The translations under genes and the position numbers were made by a program. DNA of 64,000 nucleotides. Source: Henriciella barbarensis (GTDB lineage Bacteria; Pseudomonadota; Alphaproteobacteria; Caulobacterales; Hyphomonadaceae). The notes below the pieces were generated by a model, which did not search any database, was not told where the DNA came from, and was given only the letters and a program-made list of their open reading frames with translations. The stretch covers positions 620,001 to 684,000 of the forward strand of contig NZ_QWGB01000005.1 in assembly GCF_003576345.1 (NCBI RefSeq), written 5' to 3'. Positions 61,718-64,000 of the stretch are shown here, in pieces. Position 1 is the stretch's first letter. Every line of letters starts with the position of its first letter.

Positions 61718-62719
61718 ATGTCAGACCCCGCGCCCGCGTTCGATCCGCGTGCGCCCTGGGAAGAATGGAGATACTTCGTGGGACGCAATCGCAAGAAAAA
61801 AGGCCTGCCGGTGCATGGCTGGCTCAATGTCGACAAACCGTCGGACGTGACATCGACACAGGTGGTCGGCATTCTGAAACGCCTTCTCAATGCGCAGAAA
61901 GTCGGCCATGGCGGCACGCTCGATCCTTTGGCCGATGGCATCCTTCCGATTGCTTTTGGCGAAGCGACCAAAACCGTCCAGTGGGCGATGGATGCTGACA
62001 AGGAATACGTCTTCACCATTCGCTGGGGCAGATCCACCGACACTCTGGACGCCGAAGGTGAAGTCATCTCATCGTCCGACACGCGTCCGGACCGCGACAC
62101 CATCGAGACCGCGCTTGAGAGCTTCGAAGGCGAGATCGATCAGATTCCGCCCAAATACTCCGCAATCAAGGTCGATGGTGAACGCGCCTACGATCTCGCC
62201 CGCGATGGGGAAGAGTTCGAGATCCCGTCCCGCACCGTTCTCGTCCATGAAGCGCGCCTCGTCGAGACCCCGGATAGTAACCACGCGGTCTTCCATGTTC
62301 GCTCCGGCAAGGGCTTCTATGTACGTGCACTCGCCCGCGACCTCGCCGGCGCGCTCGGCTGCGATGGACACATTTCGCAGCTACGCCGCATCCGCGTCGG
62401 CGTCATGCATGAAGGCGCAGCCTTCAAGCTCGCCGATCTGGAAGCCATCGAAAGCCGCGATGAACTGCTGCGGACGCTCGCCCCGATCGAAGCGGTGCTG
62501 GACGATGTGCCGGACGTCGAAATCAGCGCGGAAGATGCCGCCGACATCCGCCAGGGGCGCGAAGTCATGCTCATGCCGCATGTGACTGAACGCTGGCGGC
62601 TTGAAAAGAACCCGGACCCGGAAGACCGCCTTGCACTCGCCATGTGCAATGACGAAGCCGTCGCAATGGGCGAAATCCGCGCCGGGCGCTTTCAGCCGAT
62701 GCGGGTGTTCCAGGTCTGA
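61718..62719 (+). CDS. truB: tRNA pseudouridine(55) synthase
   Basis: A 333-residue TruB. The catalytic loop G-G-T-L-D-P-L-A-D-G-I-L-P holds the aspartate near 69; the K-Y-S-A-I-K-V-D-G-E-R-A-Y motif is near 144. It makes pseudouridine at position 55 of tRNAs. The N-terminus is about 30 residues longer than usual (charged K-K-K segment). Its place a few genes after rbfA fits the rbfA-truB linkage, interrupted here by the DUF2200, MscS and mntP genes. Confidence 0.95.
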   Translation: MSDPAPAFDPRAPWEEWRYFVGRNRKKKGLPVHGWLNVDKPSDVTSTQVVGILKRLLNAQKVGHGGTLDPLADGILPIAFGEATKTVQWAMDADKEYVFTIRWGRSTDTLDAEGEVISSSDTRPDRDTIETALESFEGEIDQIPPKYSAIKVDGERAYDLARDGEEFEIPSRTVLVHEARLVETPDSNHAVFHVRSGKGFYVRALARDLAGALGCDGHISQLRRIRVGVMHEGAAFKLADLEAIESRDELLRTLAPIEAVLDDVPDVEISAEDAADIRQGREVMLMPHVTERWRLEKNPDPEDRLALAMCNDEAVAMGEIRAGRFQPMRVFQV

Positions 62720-62772
62720 TAGACCTCCATCAGGCGTAACCGAAGAGCACTGCATACTGCTTGACTCAATTC

Positions 62773-62790
62773 GACAATTAGCTAATTGTC
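62773..62790. promoter_or_regulatory. perfect 18-bp palindrome upstream of the ArsR-type regulator
   Basis: GACAATTAGCTAATTGTC is its own reverse complement. It ends 5 bases before the ATG of the regulator and probably is its autorepressor operator, covering the promoter or ribosome-binding region. Confidence 0.75.
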
Positions 62791-62795
62791 TATTT

Positions 62796-63110
62796 ATGAG
62801 CTCAGTCTTCAAAGCCCTGTCCGATCCGACGCGCCGCAGGGTGCTGGAAATGCTCAGGGATGGCCCAAAATCCGCCGGTGAACTGGCAGGCGCCTTCGAC
62901 GTGTCCAAACCAACCATGTCGGCGCACTTCGCCGTCCTGCGCGACGCTGGGCTAGTTGCCAGCGAGAAGGACGGCAAATCAGTCTTCTACCACCTTCAGA
63001 TGTCGGTGCTGGAGGACGCGTTGTTTGGCTTCGCGCAGACATTCGGCTGGGAACGCCGGGAAGACATCTCGACAACTGGTCGCCCTGTCCTGAAGGAGGG
63101 AAAAGCATGA
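62796..63110 (+). CDS. ArsR/SdpR-like winged-helix regulator
   Basis: A 104-residue regulator. The winged helix has K-A-L-S-D-P-T-R-R-R-V-L-E-M-L, the recognition part V-S-K-P-T-M-S-A-H-F-A-V-L-R-D-A-G, and the wing K-D-G-K-S-V-F-Y. It lacks the ArsR metal cysteines. Together with the following membrane gene this matches the autorepressor SdpR/SdpI-type arrangement. It overlaps that gene by 4 bases (ATGA). Confidence 0.88.
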   Translation: MSSVFKALSDPTRRRVLEMLRDGPKSAGELAGAFDVSKPTMSAHFAVLRDAGLVASEKDGKSVFYHLQMSVLEDALFGFAQTFGWERREDISTTGRPVLKEGKA

Positions 63111-63715
63111 CCCAAGCAGTTGAGCCGCGCCGCGCCATCATTCCGTTGGCCGTCGGTGTCTGCACCATCGTCGGCGCGATGCTCGCCTTCGGCATCACGA
63201 AGAAAACCGGCATACTCGACCCGGATCTTGCCCGGCGGGGTGCGGCTGCGATGCTTGGCCTGATGCTCGTCGTGATGGGAAACTACACCCCCAAACTTCG
63301 TCTCTTCCAGCCGGCAGGCGAACATACTGGCGCCAGCGCCGTCGACCGCTTTGCCGGCTGGACCTTTGTTGTCGCGGGGCTGGCCTTCGTCGCCATCTGG
63401 CTGTTTGCGCCCATCGACAAGGCGATGCTCGCTTCTCCGATGATCGGGGTTGCCGGTTTCCTTGTCGTGTTGGCGCGCTGGCTGGCCTGGGGTGAGCGGG
63501 CTGGTGGCACGGCAAGTGTCCTGCCTCGTCCGACACCGGTGCGCACCGCCGTATTCATATTACTAGTCTCACTACTGTGGACCTTTGCCATCTTCTTTGC
63601 GGATACCATCTGGGGCGACCGCGTGGCGCAATGGATGGCGATGGGCTTGATCATTGTTATAGCCGCAGTCGCGCCGTTCATCGCCGTCGCAATGCGTCGT
63701 GCTTCAAACCCCTAG
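63107..63715 (+). CDS. SdpI-like membrane protein
   Basis: A 202-residue protein with about six hydrophobic helices. The segment L-V-V-M-G-N-Y-T-P-K-L-R near 55 matches the G-N-Y-x-P-K-x-x-x-N motif of SdpI-family immunity proteins, though the C-terminal Asn is not evident. In Bacillus SdpI protects against the SdpC toxin and signals to SdpR; no sdpC-like gene is in the window. The gene overlaps its regulator, so the two are one unit. It ends by overlapping the convergent methyltransferase gene by 4 bases. Confidence 0.8.
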   Translation: MTQAVEPRRAIIPLAVGVCTIVGAMLAFGITKKTGILDPDLARRGAAAMLGLMLVVMGNYTPKLRLFQPAGEHTGASAVDRFAGWTFVVAGLAFVAIWLFAPIDKAMLASPMIGVAGFLVVLARWLAWGERAGGTASVLPRPTPVRTAVFILLVSLLWTFAIFFADTIWGDRVAQWMAMGLIIVIAAVAPFIAVAMRRASNP

Positions 63716-64000
63716 CCCGCCTTCCGGGCAAGGTAGACCGTCTGGGTGAACGGCTTGTCCTGGAGCGGATTGTGGAATGTGACCGGCTCTGCCCAGGCTG
63801 TGCTGAACACAGATTTCATTCGCTCAATAAAGGCTTCATCCGTTCGGGCATCGGACCACAAGCCCATCACGCCGCCAGGCTTGAGGTGGCGGGCGAGCTG
63901 GCTTAGCCCCTCAACCGAGTAGAAACTGCCGCTCCTCGCATCGAGCAGCCAGTCTGGCGTGTGGTCGATATCAATCAGGATCGCATCCTGCGCGCGCCCG
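63712..64000 (-). CDS. spermidine synthase-like methyltransferase-fold protein (C-terminal part)
   Basis: A minus-strand frame running off the right edge, stop at 63712. The visible 96 codons include I-L-I-D-I-D-H-T-P near the edge and F-Y-S-V-E-G-L-S-Q-L-A-R-H-L-K-P-G-G, the post-SAM-loop part of spermidine synthase-like Rossmann proteins. Whether it makes a polyamine or is a related methyltransferase cannot be told from the fragment. It overlaps the SdpI-like gene end by 4 bases. Confidence 0.75.
   Translation of the reverse strand, partial: GRAQDAILIDIDHTPDWLLDARSGSFYSVEGLSQLARHLKPGGVMGLWSDARTDEAFIERMKSVFSTAWAEPVTFHNPLQDKPFTQTVYLARKAG

Noticed and set aside
1-64000. IS elements, prophage, CRISPR array, rRNA operon, replication origin
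   Set aside because: No transposase, integrase, phage structural gene, regular spaced repeat or DnaA-box cluster was seen.

Overview
The window reads as a chromosomal segment of a high-GC alphaproteobacterium. The evidence is the conserved gene block tsaB-rimI-fur-miaB-phoH-ybeY-corC-lnt-xre-metK followed by trmB and rimP-nusA-ylxR-infB-rbfA-truB, the long alphaproteobacterial type of dCTP deaminase, a CtrA-type TTAA-N7-TTAA box and a GGAAC-N17-GTT (EcfG-type) promoter in front of csbD. The composition and the CtrA box suggest the Hyphomonadaceae/Maricaulales side of the class, but that placement is inference. No insertion sequence, prophage, CRISPR array or replication origin was seen.

Layout. 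1-9122: mixed metabolic genes (EamA transporter end, apaG, metZ, dCTP deaminase, D-aminoacylase-like amidohydrolase, MFS exporter), a small membrane protein/Xre regulator module with a dense set of dyads upstream, a radical SAM enzyme and a membrane-anchored CBS protein. 9242-15989: four tRNA genes (Gly-CCC, Tyr-GTA, Gly-TCC, Arg-CCG) enclosing a CelD-like acetyltransferase, a lone ectoine hydroxylase, a TRIC channel, rlmB with an alpha/beta hydrolase, and a membrane-anchored Mrr-type nuclease beside 490 bases without a convincing gene. 16131-21654: TraB/GumN lipoprotein, a minus-strand group of ycgN, two mini-GNAT genes and an unusual photolyase-like FAD protein, then csbD and mnmC. 21662-24937: a phage-shock (psp) cluster with divergent pspF, a sigma-54 promoter, and three extra small membrane genes.

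24994-38222: WecG-type glycosyltransferase, zinc-finger protein, two glutathione transferase-like genes, an ABC ATPase without a permease, two acyl-CoA ligases, a class IV aminotransferase overlapping a sulfotransferase-like P-loop gene, trmO, an esterase and small envelope genes. 38325-59056: the translation, tRNA-modification and ribosome-maturation core, interrupted by a large membrane protein convergent with metK, a cold shock gene with a strong terminator, and a YcxB-like membrane gene between infB and rbfA. 59089-64000: DUF2200, a BON-domain mechanosensitive channel, mntP, truB, an SdpR/SdpI-like autorepressor and membrane pair behind a perfect palindrome, and the end of a spermidine synthase-like gene.

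Themes: tRNA and ribosome maturation (mnmC, trmO, tsaB, miaB, trmB, truB, rlmB, ybeY, rimP, rbfA) and envelope stress (psp, MscS, TRIC, Lnt, CorC, TraB). No obvious new multi-gene defence or biosynthetic system is present. The best leads are the photolyase-like protein lacking the normal N-terminal domain, the aminotransferase/sulfotransferase pair that matches a fused plant protein, the psp cluster's extra small genes, and the self-regulated membrane/regulator modules.
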